From Prevotella sp. tf2-5 (GTDB lineage: Bacteria; Bacteroidota; Bacteroidia; Bacteroidales; Bacteroidaceae), in NCBI RefSeq assembly GCF_900115435.1, contig NZ_FOWK01000011.1:65406-129405 (forward strand): a stretch of 64,000 nucleotides of DNA. The letters are read 5' to 3'. Under the pieces are notes generated by a model. That model did no database searches and was not told the origin of the DNA. It was given only the letters and a program-made list of their open reading frames with translations. Below are positions 1 to 6,494 of this stretch, one piece after another. Each line of letters begins with the position of its first letter. The stretch's first letter is position 1. The position numbers were made by a program, and so were the translations under genes.

Positions 1-251
1 TCTTCGATTATTGTATTTATTTTATTTTTAATACTTGCTGGTATTGTATGTATTGTTTCTAATGTTGTCACAAAATAATCAGCATACTGCGGATAGTATT
101 TCTTCACTCCTTCTTCAGCTTGACTGAAGTAATCAGGTGTAGTCTGTTGTTCTACATTCTCTACAATGGGAGATGCAGAACAATTATAAGAAACTTCGGC
201 AGCCTTTGCCGGATAGGTGCATATAGCAAATACGAAACTACATGCAAGGAC
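1..251 (-). pseudogene. Start-less ORF fragment with signal-peptide-like beginning, running off the window
   Basis: An open frame of about 83 codons reads from 251 to the window edge. It opens with a hydrophobic stretch (LACSFVFAICTYPAKAAE) resembling the end of a signal peptide, followed by a polar region rich in Glu, Gln and Tyr. An in-frame TGA lies at 254-252 and there is no ATG, GTG or TTG at a sensible place, so the N-terminus is missing or frameshifted. It lies just downstream of the RNA gene at 268-590 on the same strand. I do not recognise the protein. It may be a decayed secreted protein, or a real gene with a sequencing frameshift at its start. Confidence 0.35.
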
Positions 252-267
252 TCACTGGGTGAATAAT

Positions 268-590
268 GTCTTTCAGTACATAGTCTGGTTCTGTATTTTT
301 GAGTCGTACTGCCCGCTGGGGACGAATTTCCGAAGATGAGGACCGTGACCCCTTGCGGAGCGGCGACCTTTTACCATGTGCCTATCTATGGGCGGCAGCC
401 ATGCTAACTTGCCTGCATATCCCTATGCAGCTTAATATAGCACGCTTTTCATTCCCCGCTCTTGCACCGTCGCTCCCGGCCTGTCCTTTTCATCCGCACA
501 GGGCTATGAACGCAGATAAACGCTATCCCCTGGCGTGACTTCTTCCATGCGTCAGCGAGTCAAAGAACTCGTTAATACTTATTTTACTGA
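268..590 (-). ncRNA. rnpB: Structured RNA, probable (divergent) RNase P RNA
   Basis: RNase P RNA is the catalytic subunit that trims tRNA 5' ends. Read on the minus strand, the ends pair (TCAGTA at 590-585 with TACTGA at 278-273, extended by GTC/GAC), as in helix P1. A GAGT/ACTC hairpin follows. In the correct order for RNase P come ATGAAAAGG, GCAAGAGC, GGCACATGGTAAA, then CGCTCCGCAAGG, and finally ACAGAACC just before the closing strand; these resemble conserved regions II to V. About 320 nt fits class A. Against it: the usual AGAUGAAUG block before ACAGAA is not evident and the P4 strand is atypical (GGAAGAAGTC). A near-perfect promoter (594-625) would start transcription at about 588, right at the P1 strand, which strongly supports an RNA gene whatever its class. 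Confidence 0.55.
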
Positions 591-593
591 TGA

Positions 594-625
594 CAAAGAT
601 AGGGATTATTTGGTAAGAATGCAAA
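594..625 (-). promoter_or_regulatory. Bacteroidota-type promoter of the structured RNA
   Basis: On the minus strand a -33 TTTG (625-622) and a -7 box TATCTTTG (601-594) are separated by exactly 20 bp. The predicted transcription start falls within a few bases of the RNA's closing helix. Confidence 0.7.
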
Positions 626-664
626 TTTTCAAGCGTATTTCTCCTGTCTTTAACGAATATTGTG

Positions 665-672
665 TAAATTTG
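665..672 (+). promoter_or_regulatory. -7 box of the tRNA(UCA)/RNase III-like transcript
   Basis: TAAATTTG matches the Bacteroidota -7 consensus TAnnTTTG. The expected start site (about 678-680) is only a few bases before the tRNA 5' end at 682, so the tRNA would begin the transcript. No clear -33 TTTG is seen. Confidence 0.6.
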
Positions 673-681
673 CAGTCATCG

Positions 682-774
682 GCGGGTGTAGTGTAATGGC
701 AGCACGCAAGACTTCAGATCTTGATTCGGCACATCTCCAGTGTGCAGGCGCGGGTTCGATTCCCGTCACCCGCT
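682..774 (+). tRNA. Unusual tRNA, anticodon UCA, long variable arm (Gly-like body)
   Basis: A full 93-nt cloverleaf can be drawn. The acceptor GCGGGTG pairs with CACCCGC (7 bp, discriminator U). The D-arm is GTGT/GCAC with GG in its loop. The anticodon stem CAAGA/TCTTG encloses the loop CTTCAGA, giving anticodon UCA, which would read UGA. The 26-nt variable region holds a 5-bp stem GCACA/TGTGC. The T-arm is GCGGG-TTCGATT-CCCGT. Acceptor, D-arm and T-arm look like a bacterial tRNA-Gly, but the variable arm is of class II size. The 7-bp acceptor and short D-stem argue against selenocysteine tRNA. No CCA is encoded. The next gene's ATG begins 2 nt after the discriminator. It could be a working UGA-decoding tRNA, a tRNA-like regulatory leader, or a decaying copy. 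Confidence 0.75.
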
Positions 775-776
775 CT

Positions 777-1793
777 ATGACAGAAAAAGACAGACAGCAA
801 CAACCGCGTCCGAAGGACAGTTTTAAGGATTGGGAAGCTCCGTTATACAACGACCTTCGCAAGATATTCTCTCGTGCTAAGTTGCGCGAGGTATTGACAC
901 ATAGTTCTTTCTACGATGAGGAGGGTAAGGGCAACGGACGTTATGTGTTTGCTGGGATGTTTGTGTTCAAGGGTATGGTGGCACAGGTGCTCTACCGATA
1001 TTTTTCAGGTGAGGGAACGAGACTGCAACATGTGTTAGGCAACCTGTTCCGCAATGAACGACTGGAAAGATTGTTTGACGACTTGAAGTTAAAGTCGTTC
1101 GTCCGTGCTAGCGAGAAGTTCGATGTCAAGACGCACAGGCATATTTTCGTTTATGCCGTTTTTGGCTATGTGACCACACTCGATGAAGATATCCGCAACT
1201 GGTTCATCGCCAAGTATATTCTTAATGATGAAAGCGAGCATCTGTTCCTGCATAAGAAACGAAACGCTAACCTGTTGGCACAGGCGGATGCCATGGTGAG
1301 GAGGACAAACGGGCAAAGACTGTCATTGGAGATGGAAGTGACGAAAGAGGGGCTTCATCGTGCCAAGGCGGTATTAAGCGATGGTACTGTGCTCTGCGAG
1401 GCAGAAAGCAAGAGTTGGCGCTATGCGCGAACGAAGACTACGAAACTCGCCTTGAATATGCTCGCCACTCCGTTCCGCAAGGAGATGTTGTCGAATCCAG
1501 AATATCAGGCTCGTGTCTTAGCTCGTGAAGAAGGGAAGATTGCCAAACGCAAGGCAGAGATAGAGGCGCGAGATGCTGCCAAAGAAGCCCTGCGTGCTGA
1601 GAAGCAGGAGAAACGAAAGGAGATTGCCCGTGCCCGAGACCGCAAGCGTCGCGCAAGTCAGGCTGCGGCAAAAACACGTAAGGCGGAGAATGCAGCCAGG
1701 ACCGCTGCGAAGGCTGCGAAAGAGGCAAGACCCATGAGCGCAAAGAAGCGGAGATTTAAACAAGAAAAAATAAAAAAGCCCTGCCAAGCATGA
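777..1793 (+). CDS. RNase III-fold protein with dsRNA-binding domain and basic tail, catalytic residues lost
   Basis: 338 aa from the ATG at 777; an in-frame reading through the tRNA would be artefactual. Residues ~25-150 align by eye with an RNase III domain: LTHSSF at 40-45 matches the family's HxS region, and NGRYVFAGM at 53-61 stands where active enzymes have NERLEFLGD. The metal-binding Glu and Asp are replaced, and the later catalytic Glu region reads VYAVFGYVTTLDE (125-137), with Val at the expected Glu. Residues ~160-232 resemble a double-stranded RNA-binding domain (ESKSWRYARTKTTKLALNML). Residues ~250-338 are a Lys/Arg/Ala-rich, probably helical, nucleic-acid-binding tail. It likely binds structured RNA without cutting it. 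There is no room for a Shine-Dalgarno: the tRNA ends 2 nt before the ATG, so tRNA 3' processing would leave an almost leaderless mRNA. The UGA stop sits in the loop of the terminator hairpin. Confidence 0.7.
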   Translation: MTEKDRQQQPRPKDSFKDWEAPLYNDLRKIFSRAKLREVLTHSSFYDEEGKGNGRYVFAGMFVFKGMVAQVLYRYFSGEGTRLQHVLGNLFRNERLERLFDDLKLKSFVRASEKFDVKTHRHIFVYAVFGYVTTLDEDIRNWFIAKYILNDESEHLFLHKKRNANLLAQADAMVRRTNGQRLSLEMEVTKEGLHRAKAVLSDGTVLCEAESKSWRYARTKTTKLALNMLATPFRKEMLSNPEYQARVLAREEGKIAKRKAEIEARDAAKEALRAEKQEKRKEIARARDRKRRASQAAAKTRKAENAARTAAKAAKEARPMSAKKRRFKQEKIKKPCQA

Positions 1794-1810
1794 TGCCTGG
1801 CAGGGTTTTT
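1778..1810. terminator. Bidirectional intrinsic terminator
   Basis: CCCTGCCA (1779-1786) pairs with TGGCAGGG (1798-1805), followed by TTTTT on the plus strand and, on the minus strand, by a T-rich tract from the A-run at 1764-1777. It ends both the RNase III-like gene, whose stop codon lies in the loop, and the small minus-strand ORF. Confidence 0.75.
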
Positions 1811-1817
1811 ACTTTGT

Positions 1818-1937
1818 TCAGCAGGCTCCGACGCAGGAGGTCGTTCCCAGTGCCGTCAGCAGGGCTGTGGCGAAGTACTTACCGCAAGCGGAGGAGCGAG
1901 GGTTCGTGTTCTGGATTTTGATGAATTTCTGACTCAT
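1818..1937 (-). CDS. Small hydrophobic cysteine-containing protein, 39 aa
   Basis: ATG at 1937 opens a 39-codon frame beginning MSQKFIKIQNTNPRS and ending ALLTALGTTSCVGAC. The N-terminal half is polar and basic; the C-terminal half is small, hydrophobic and has three cysteines in all. The ALGTTSC ending recalls the tiny 'smalltalk' proteins of Bacteroidales, but the N-terminus does not match and I do not claim membership. Support for a real gene: a strong minus-strand -7 box TACCTTTG (2039-2032) about 95 nt upstream, and a terminator immediately downstream. Function unknown. Confidence 0.45.
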   Translation of the reverse strand: MSQKFIKIQNTNPRSSACGKYFATALLTALGTTSCVGAC

Positions 1938-2031
1938 GGTTTTAAATTTTTAAAAGGTTATTACAAAGATTGATTGTGTTGATTCAGATCTGCAGCTCTT
2001 CCTCATTGCCGTTACATCCTCAATGCAAGTG

Positions 2032-2039
2032 CAAAGGTA
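2032..2039 (-). promoter_or_regulatory. -7 box before the 39-aa ORF
   Basis: CAAAGGTA on the plus strand reads TACCTTTG on the minus strand, a perfect TAnnTTTG -7 box. It would give a leader of roughly 90 nt before the small ORF. No clear -33 element. Confidence 0.5.
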
Positions 2040-2070
2040 CAACATTCCCATTGCGGTCTACGAATTTTCA

Positions 2071-2141
2071 GGTGTCTTTTTTTAATTTGTCTTGCCCTGA
2101 AAAACGTTGTTTTTATTCAACGTTTTTCAGGGCAAGACACC
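2071..2141. repeat. Perfect 22-bp inverted repeat (hairpin)
   Basis: 2088-2109 (TGTCTTGCCCTGAAAA...) is the exact reverse complement of 2118-2139, with an 8-nt T-rich loop. An outer alternative pair, GGTGTCTT at 2071-2078 with AAGACACC at 2134-2141, competes with it. No gene abuts it on the plus side; it could be a terminator or an insertion remnant. Confidence 0.7.
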
Positions 2142-2189
2142 TTAACCCTTAACCTTGAGCCCTTAACCCTTCTCCCTTCTCTAGTATCT

Positions 2190-2305
2190 GTTAAGATGTA
2201 TTCCAGTATCTCCCATAGGGGTATAACAGCCCTTAGTATCAGTCATACTAGGCTTTAGTACAAGTGATGGAAGATACTGGAGTGGGGGATAGAAGGCATC
2301 GGAAT
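2190..2305. repeat. Interspersed repeat, copy A (relative of 39371-39475)
   Basis: Shares several short blocks with the intergenic element near 39.4 kb: GGGGTATAACAG here is the reverse complement of CTGTTATACCCC there; both have GTATC/ATATC...GGAAT and AAGTGATG words, and GGCATCGGAAT here corresponds to GGTATCGGAAT there. No coding potential is apparent. It looks like one dispersed non-coding repeat family. Confidence 0.45.
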
Positions 2306-2328
2306 CAAATTGCCCCACAACTTTTGCG

Positions 2329-2887
2329 TGACAGTGACAGTTGTGACAGTAAGTTTTGGGTTAGTTTTTAACAGTTTAACAGTTAACAGTTAGCGAAAAA
2401 GACAAAATCAATCACAAATCACAGATCACAGTTACTTGTTTTGAGATTGACCGAAGAGGATTTTTCAGTTTTCAGCAAACGGGAATGGAAACAGAGTGGA
2501 AACGGAAACGGAAACAGTTAGCTTAAAGTGAAAAAATACTGGTACTAAATTTATTATATATATATAATATATATATTATATATATATAATAATATATATA
2601 TACATATAATATACCTTGTTTCATTGAAAAATCAACTTCAACCTAACTGTTTCCGTTTCCGTTTCCGTTTCAATAACTGTGATCTGTGATTTGTGACTGC
2701 CATGATCCATACGGAATAAGTTGACTCCGCACCCTGGGAATCGTTGACGAGTGTCCCTAAGCTGATTGACTCTTATCCTAAGAACGTTGACTTTCACTAA
2801 CTGTTTTCTATCACAACTGTCACACTTTATCCCTGCCATCGGTTGAATATTTGCTTAACACTAACTGTTAACTGTTAAACTGTTAAA
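2329..2887. repeat. Nested long-range inverted repeats around a TA-only core
   Basis: Four left-arm segments have matching reverse complements on the right: 2367-2393 with 2861-2887 (27 nt, perfect); 2412-2434 with 2674-2696 (23 nt, perfect); 2498-2521 with 2643-2666 (24 nt, perfect); and the TGACAGTTGTGACAG block near 2334-2350 with 2811-2824 (14 nt). The centre (~2549-2612) is almost only T and A. Each arm is internally iterated (GGAAAC, AACAGTT, ATCACA). The outer two pairs are swapped in order on the right, so it is not a simple hairpin. The ~560 bp contain no credible gene. Stretches between the arms are unpaired. Confidence 0.85.
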
Positions 2888-3070
2888 TCCCGATTTTTTA
2901 TGATTTATGAATGTACTGGATATGTCTTCTCAAATGAGCATCTGTGTAATGGCTTCAATCCTAGTACATTCATAGAGATTAAGTAGAAAATTAATTTTAT
3001 TTTCTCCTTAGACTTTTCCTATTTGATTAAATTTTTTCAATTTTTACTACTTAAATACCAAATTTTTTTG

Positions 3071-3078
3071 TAACTTTG
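3071..3078 (+). promoter_or_regulatory. -7 box of the restriction-modification operon
   Basis: TAACTTTG fits the TAnnTTTG consensus. Transcription from about 3085 would give a leader of roughly 265 nt before the res start, long enough to hold the hairpins described next. Confidence 0.55.
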
Positions 3079-3087
3079 CCCTTGCAT

Positions 3088-3270
3088 TGCCACGATGCTT
3101 TAGCGAAAGCGGCAGTGTAAACTTTTGTGGGTTAAAATTAGCGTTTGCTGTTTACAGAACATTCCAAAGCTTGGTCGCAGAAGGATTTCAAAGTAAAACT
3201 TGCAAACGTTCACGGTAATCGTGGACGTTACTTGTTTCTTTGAAGGGTATGACCAAGCACCTGGAATGTG
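3088..3270 (+). promoter_or_regulatory. Structured leader RNA of the restriction-modification operon
   Basis: A small stem-loop (TGCC...GGCA enclosing GCTTT-AGCG-AAAGC, ~3088-3115) precedes a 111-nt hairpin. In the latter ACATTCCA..GCTTGGTC (3159-3175) pairs with GACCAAGC..TGGAATGT (3251-3269); inside it TTCAAAG pairs with CTTTGAA and AACGTTCACG (3205-3214) with CGTGGACGTT (3220-3229) around loop GTAAT. A second near-copy of the apical strand (GTAATCGTCCACGTTTCTTGTT, from 3276) follows and could compete for pairing. This suggests leader control of restriction genes; mechanism unknown. Confidence 0.5.
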
Positions 3271-3350
3271 GATGAGTAATCGTCCACGTTTCTTGTTGTT
3301 TGGTCTTGCTTTTGTTTTTTAGAGAGCAGCGCATAAACGACATAACGCTT

Positions 3351-6300
3351 ATGCAAGCCAATAACGACAATCCCGTACTGAATAATCCATACGAGGAACC
3401 GAGGTATTATTATGATACCGATATGAATGGGAACATAGACTATCAGACCGTTATCAATGGTAGACGGCCTTATGGTTATGATGTGAATATTGTGCCAAAA
3501 AAACGAGGAGAAAAGACTTTCTTCTCGCAAGACGACTTTATCTCGGTTGATCCCAATGCCGAGTTCATCAATGGCATCCGTAAAGAAGTAAAAACTTGGC
3601 GAGAGGGAGGCTACCCAAAAGCATCTCGTATCACAAAAGAATTACTTGATTTCTGGTTTAACAATAAGGAGCGCAGGGCGAACCTTCGTTTGTTCTTCTG
3701 TCAGCGTGAAGCTGTGGAAACGGCAGTCTGGCTGAACGAGATAGCAGAGCGCGACCCCAATACAGGTAACTACATCCTGAATCTGTTGGGCGAACGTAGG
3801 CATACCGTCTCAAAAGACGATGCCTATGTGTTGCCTCGTACAGCTTTCAAGATGGCTACGGGTACAGGCAAAACGGTGGTGATGGCAATGCTGATTCTCT
3901 ATAACTATCTGAATAAGCGAGCCAATCCGATGGATACTCACTACGCTGACCATTTCCTGCTTTGTGCACCAGGTATTACCATCCGTGACCGCCTTTCCGT
4001 GTTGCAGTTAGACTATAGTCAGCGCAGCAATAATTTTGAGCGAACAGACTACTATCATCAGCGTGGACTGATACCACCTCAATTCGAAAAAGAACTGGGT
4101 GGACTGAATGCCAGCATCACCATTGTCAATTACCAACAGTTCCTGCCTCGTGTGTTTTCAGGCAAACATGCATCGCCTCTTGATGGCAAGCAGAAATGGG
4201 TAGATGGAGAGTTGGTGACTCAAAAAGACAAGGAAGACTACAGCGTGATGCTGAGTCGTATTCTGGAAAAAGGCGTGAAGGGCAAGCGTATTGTTGTTAT
4301 CAACGACGAAGCACACCATTGTTATCTACCCAGACAAAACAAAGACAAGAATCTGACTGAGGACGAAAAGAGCGACCTGAAACAGGAGAACGATGCTGCT
4401 ATGGTATGGTACGAAGGTCTTCGTCAGATGAAACTTTTGGGCTATAAGCTCCAACAGGTCTATGACCTCTCTGCTACACCTTATTATTTGAAAGGATCCG
4501 GTTATCCTGAATACTCTCTATTTCCTTGGGTGGTCAGCGATTTCGGACTGGTGGATGCTATTGAGAGTGGTTTGGTGAAGATACCATATCTGCCTGCCTA
4601 TGACAATACAACAGACTTGGATGAGCCCAAACTGCGTAACATCTATGAGAGTATCAAAGACAAACTACCCAAGCGTGGCATTCGTGCTCAGAAGAAAAAG
4701 GACAAAGAAGATAATGTAGATACATCCATTTTGTCTGTACAGGCCCCTAACCTGCCAACGCTTCTGAATACTGCCTTAGAGCAATTCGTGAAAGACTATG
4801 AGGACTACGACAGAGGTCTGCGTCAGGCATACGAGGCTATGGGTACACTCTATACGGCTCCGCCTGTATTGATAGTGGTTTGCAATAACACAACGGTCTC
4901 ACATGAGGTTTATCGAGATATTGCCGGCTATCAAGATGGTGTTAATAAGGATGGAGAACCTCGCTACCGTCGTGGACGTTTTGAAGTCTTTTCCAACTAC
5001 GATGGCATGGGATTGCCTAAAGAGAAGTTCCCAACACTGTTGATAGATTCCTCAGCACTTGATGAAGCATCAACCCGTATTGACGAGGCATTTAAAAAAG
5101 CATACGCCAACGAGATTGAGGAATTCCGCCATGAATATGCTAATCAGCATGGTGCTGGTTCTGCCGATAATCTGACGGATGCAGACATTCTGCGTGAGGT
5201 GGTGAATACCGTCGGCAAGCCTGGCAAATTGGGGGGCGATATAAAATGTGTGGTCAGCGTGTCGATGCTGACAGAAGGTTGGGACGCCAATACCGTCACC
5301 CATGTCTGTGGCATCCGTGCTTTTGGCAGCCAGCTGTTGTGCGAACAGGTGGTAGGTCGTGCTTTGCGTCGTCAGAGTTATGACCTGATTCCCTACGACA
5401 AACTGGGACGAGAGATAGACCGTAAGGATTTGAAAAGATATAACCCAGAAAATATCACCTATAAGTTCCCACCAGAATACGCTCGTATCATTGGTGTACC
5501 ATTCAACACCTTCAAAGGTGGTGATACGGTAGTAACGAAACCTCAAAAGCCCAAGGCTATTATCCGTGCTTTGCCAGAGCGTCAACAGATGGAGATTCGA
5601 TTCCCTGTCATTACTGGTTATCGTTCGGATAATATCGAGGGGGCTCTAACTGCAGACTTCACAGACCTGCCCAAGTTCAAACTAGACTTCAACAAGATTC
5701 CTACAGAGACAATACTTGAAACCATCGTCAATGGCGATCAGAAGATGTTGAAGACGGACTATATGGAATTGCGTGATAAACAGGTTGTTTACTACTTTGC
5801 CCACCTGATGATTAGAGAAAGATACCGAGACCCAAATGGCTTTGATAAATTCCAAAAGATTTCAGACATTCTGAAAATTGTAGAAAAATGGTATGACGAG
5901 CAGTTGGAGATTATTGGAGGAGACGGCAGTAAAGAACAAAGAAGGCTTGTTATGTTTTCTAATTATTTAGCTGTATTAGATAGTATAAGCGAGGGAATCC
6001 ATCAGGCTAATGTTGATCGTGAAGTTATCTCTGCTGTTTTGAACTACTACAATCCAGAAGGCAGTACCATCCATGTGTATCGCCCCACGAACAAATCTGT
6101 CTATCCAACACAGAAGAGTCATGTCAACTACGTGATAGCTGAAGACAATAGTTGGCAGCAGATAGCAGCTCAGACACTTGACTCATTGGAATGTGTAGAG
6201 TGTTGGGTAAAGAACACCTATCTTGGTTTCCGTATTCCTTATACTGTTGGTGATGAGAATAAGGAATATCAGCCTTCATTCATTGTTCGTGTGAAGGGAA

Positions 6301-6494
6301 TAAATCTAATAGTGGAGTGTGAAGACTTCGATAGCGACAAGTCTGGTAACAAAGAAGCCAAGCGTCACTATCTGAAAGACTATTGGATTCCTGCTGCCAA
6401 CAACCTCAAGACATACGGTACTTGGGACTTGTTGGAAGTAAGAGATATAGACCAATTAGAAAAACTCATAAACGATAAAATCAAGCAACTATGA
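3351..6494 (+). CDS. res: Type III restriction enzyme, Res (helicase/nuclease) subunit
   Basis: 1047 aa from the ATG at 3351; a TTG further upstream lies in the structured leader. Res subunits use ATP to move or switch on DNA and cut it together with Mod. Superfamily 2 helicase motifs are clear: MATGTGKT (Walker A, ~167), NDEAHH (~318), DLSATP (~371) and EQVVGRALRR (motif VI, ~668). The C-terminus resembles the PD-(D/E)xK nuclease of this group (BPTD_3080-like), with ...FIV...NLIVE... near residue 980 and a following W-P-NNL block. However, the catalytic positions read PSF instead of PDF and ECED instead of ExK, so cutting may be lost or moved elsewhere. The stop overlaps the mod start by 4 nt (ATGA), so they are translationally coupled. 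Confidence 0.9.
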   Translation: MQANNDNPVLNNPYEEPRYYYDTDMNGNIDYQTVINGRRPYGYDVNIVPKKRGEKTFFSQDDFISVDPNAEFINGIRKEVKTWREGGYPKASRITKELLDFWFNNKERRANLRLFFCQREAVETAVWLNEIAERDPNTGNYILNLLGERRHTVSKDDAYVLPRTAFKMATGTGKTVVMAMLILYNYLNKRANPMDTHYADHFLLCAPGITIRDRLSVLQLDYSQRSNNFERTDYYHQRGLIPPQFEKELGGLNASITIVNYQQFLPRVFSGKHASPLDGKQKWVDGELVTQKDKEDYSVMLSRILEKGVKGKRIVVINDEAHHCYLPRQNKDKNLTEDEKSDLKQENDAAMVWYEGLRQMKLLGYKLQQVYDLSATPYYLKGSGYPEYSLFPWVVSDFGLVDAIESGLVKIPYLPAYDNTTDLDEPKLRNIYESIKDKLPKRGIRAQKKKDKEDNVDTSILSVQAPNLPTLLNTALEQFVKDYEDYDRGLRQAYEAMGTLYTAPPVLIVVCNNTTVSHEVYRDIAGYQDGVNKDGEPRYRRGRFEVFSNYDGMGLPKEKFPTLLIDSSALDEASTRIDEAFKKAYANEIEEFRHEYANQHGAGSADNLTDADILREVVNTVGKPGKLGGDIKCVVSVSMLTEGWDANTVTHVCGIRAFGSQLLCEQVVGRALRRQSYDLIPYDKLGREIDRKDLKRYNPENITYKFPPEYARIIGVPFNTFKGGDTVVTKPQKPKAIIRALPERQQMEIRFPVITGYRSDNIEGALTADFTDLPKFKLDFNKIPTETILETIVNGDQKMLKTDYMELRDKQVVYYFAHLMIRERYRDPNGFDKFQKISDILKIVEKWYDEQLEIIGGDGSKEQRRLVMFSNYLAVLDSISEGIHQANVDREVISAVLNYYNPEGSTIHVYRPTNKSVYPTQKSHVNYVIAEDNSWQQIAAQTLDSLECVECWVKNTYLGFRIPYTVGDENKEYQPSFIVRVKGINLIVECEDFDSDKSGNKEAKRHYLKDYWIPAANNLKTYGTWDLLEVRDIDQLEKLINDKIKQL

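Noticed and set aside
299..538. 79-aa ORF on the plus strand
   Set aside because: Lies opposite the structured RNA and its composition (clustered Pro, Arg, Cys) is not protein-like.
682..774. Selenocysteine tRNA
   Set aside because: The anticodon fits, but the acceptor is 7 bp, the D-stem short and the body Gly-like, and no SelA/SelB gene is in the window.
1794..1973. UGA read-through extension of the RNase III-like protein (59 codons to the next UGA)
   Set aside because: The open frame is explained by the antisense 39-aa ORF; the translated extension does not look like a protein and crosses a terminator. Tempting given the UCA tRNA, but unsupported.
2621..2839. 72-aa minus-strand ORF
   Set aside because: Runs through the GGAAAC and ATCACA repeats (giving ETETETET); artefact of the palindrome arms.
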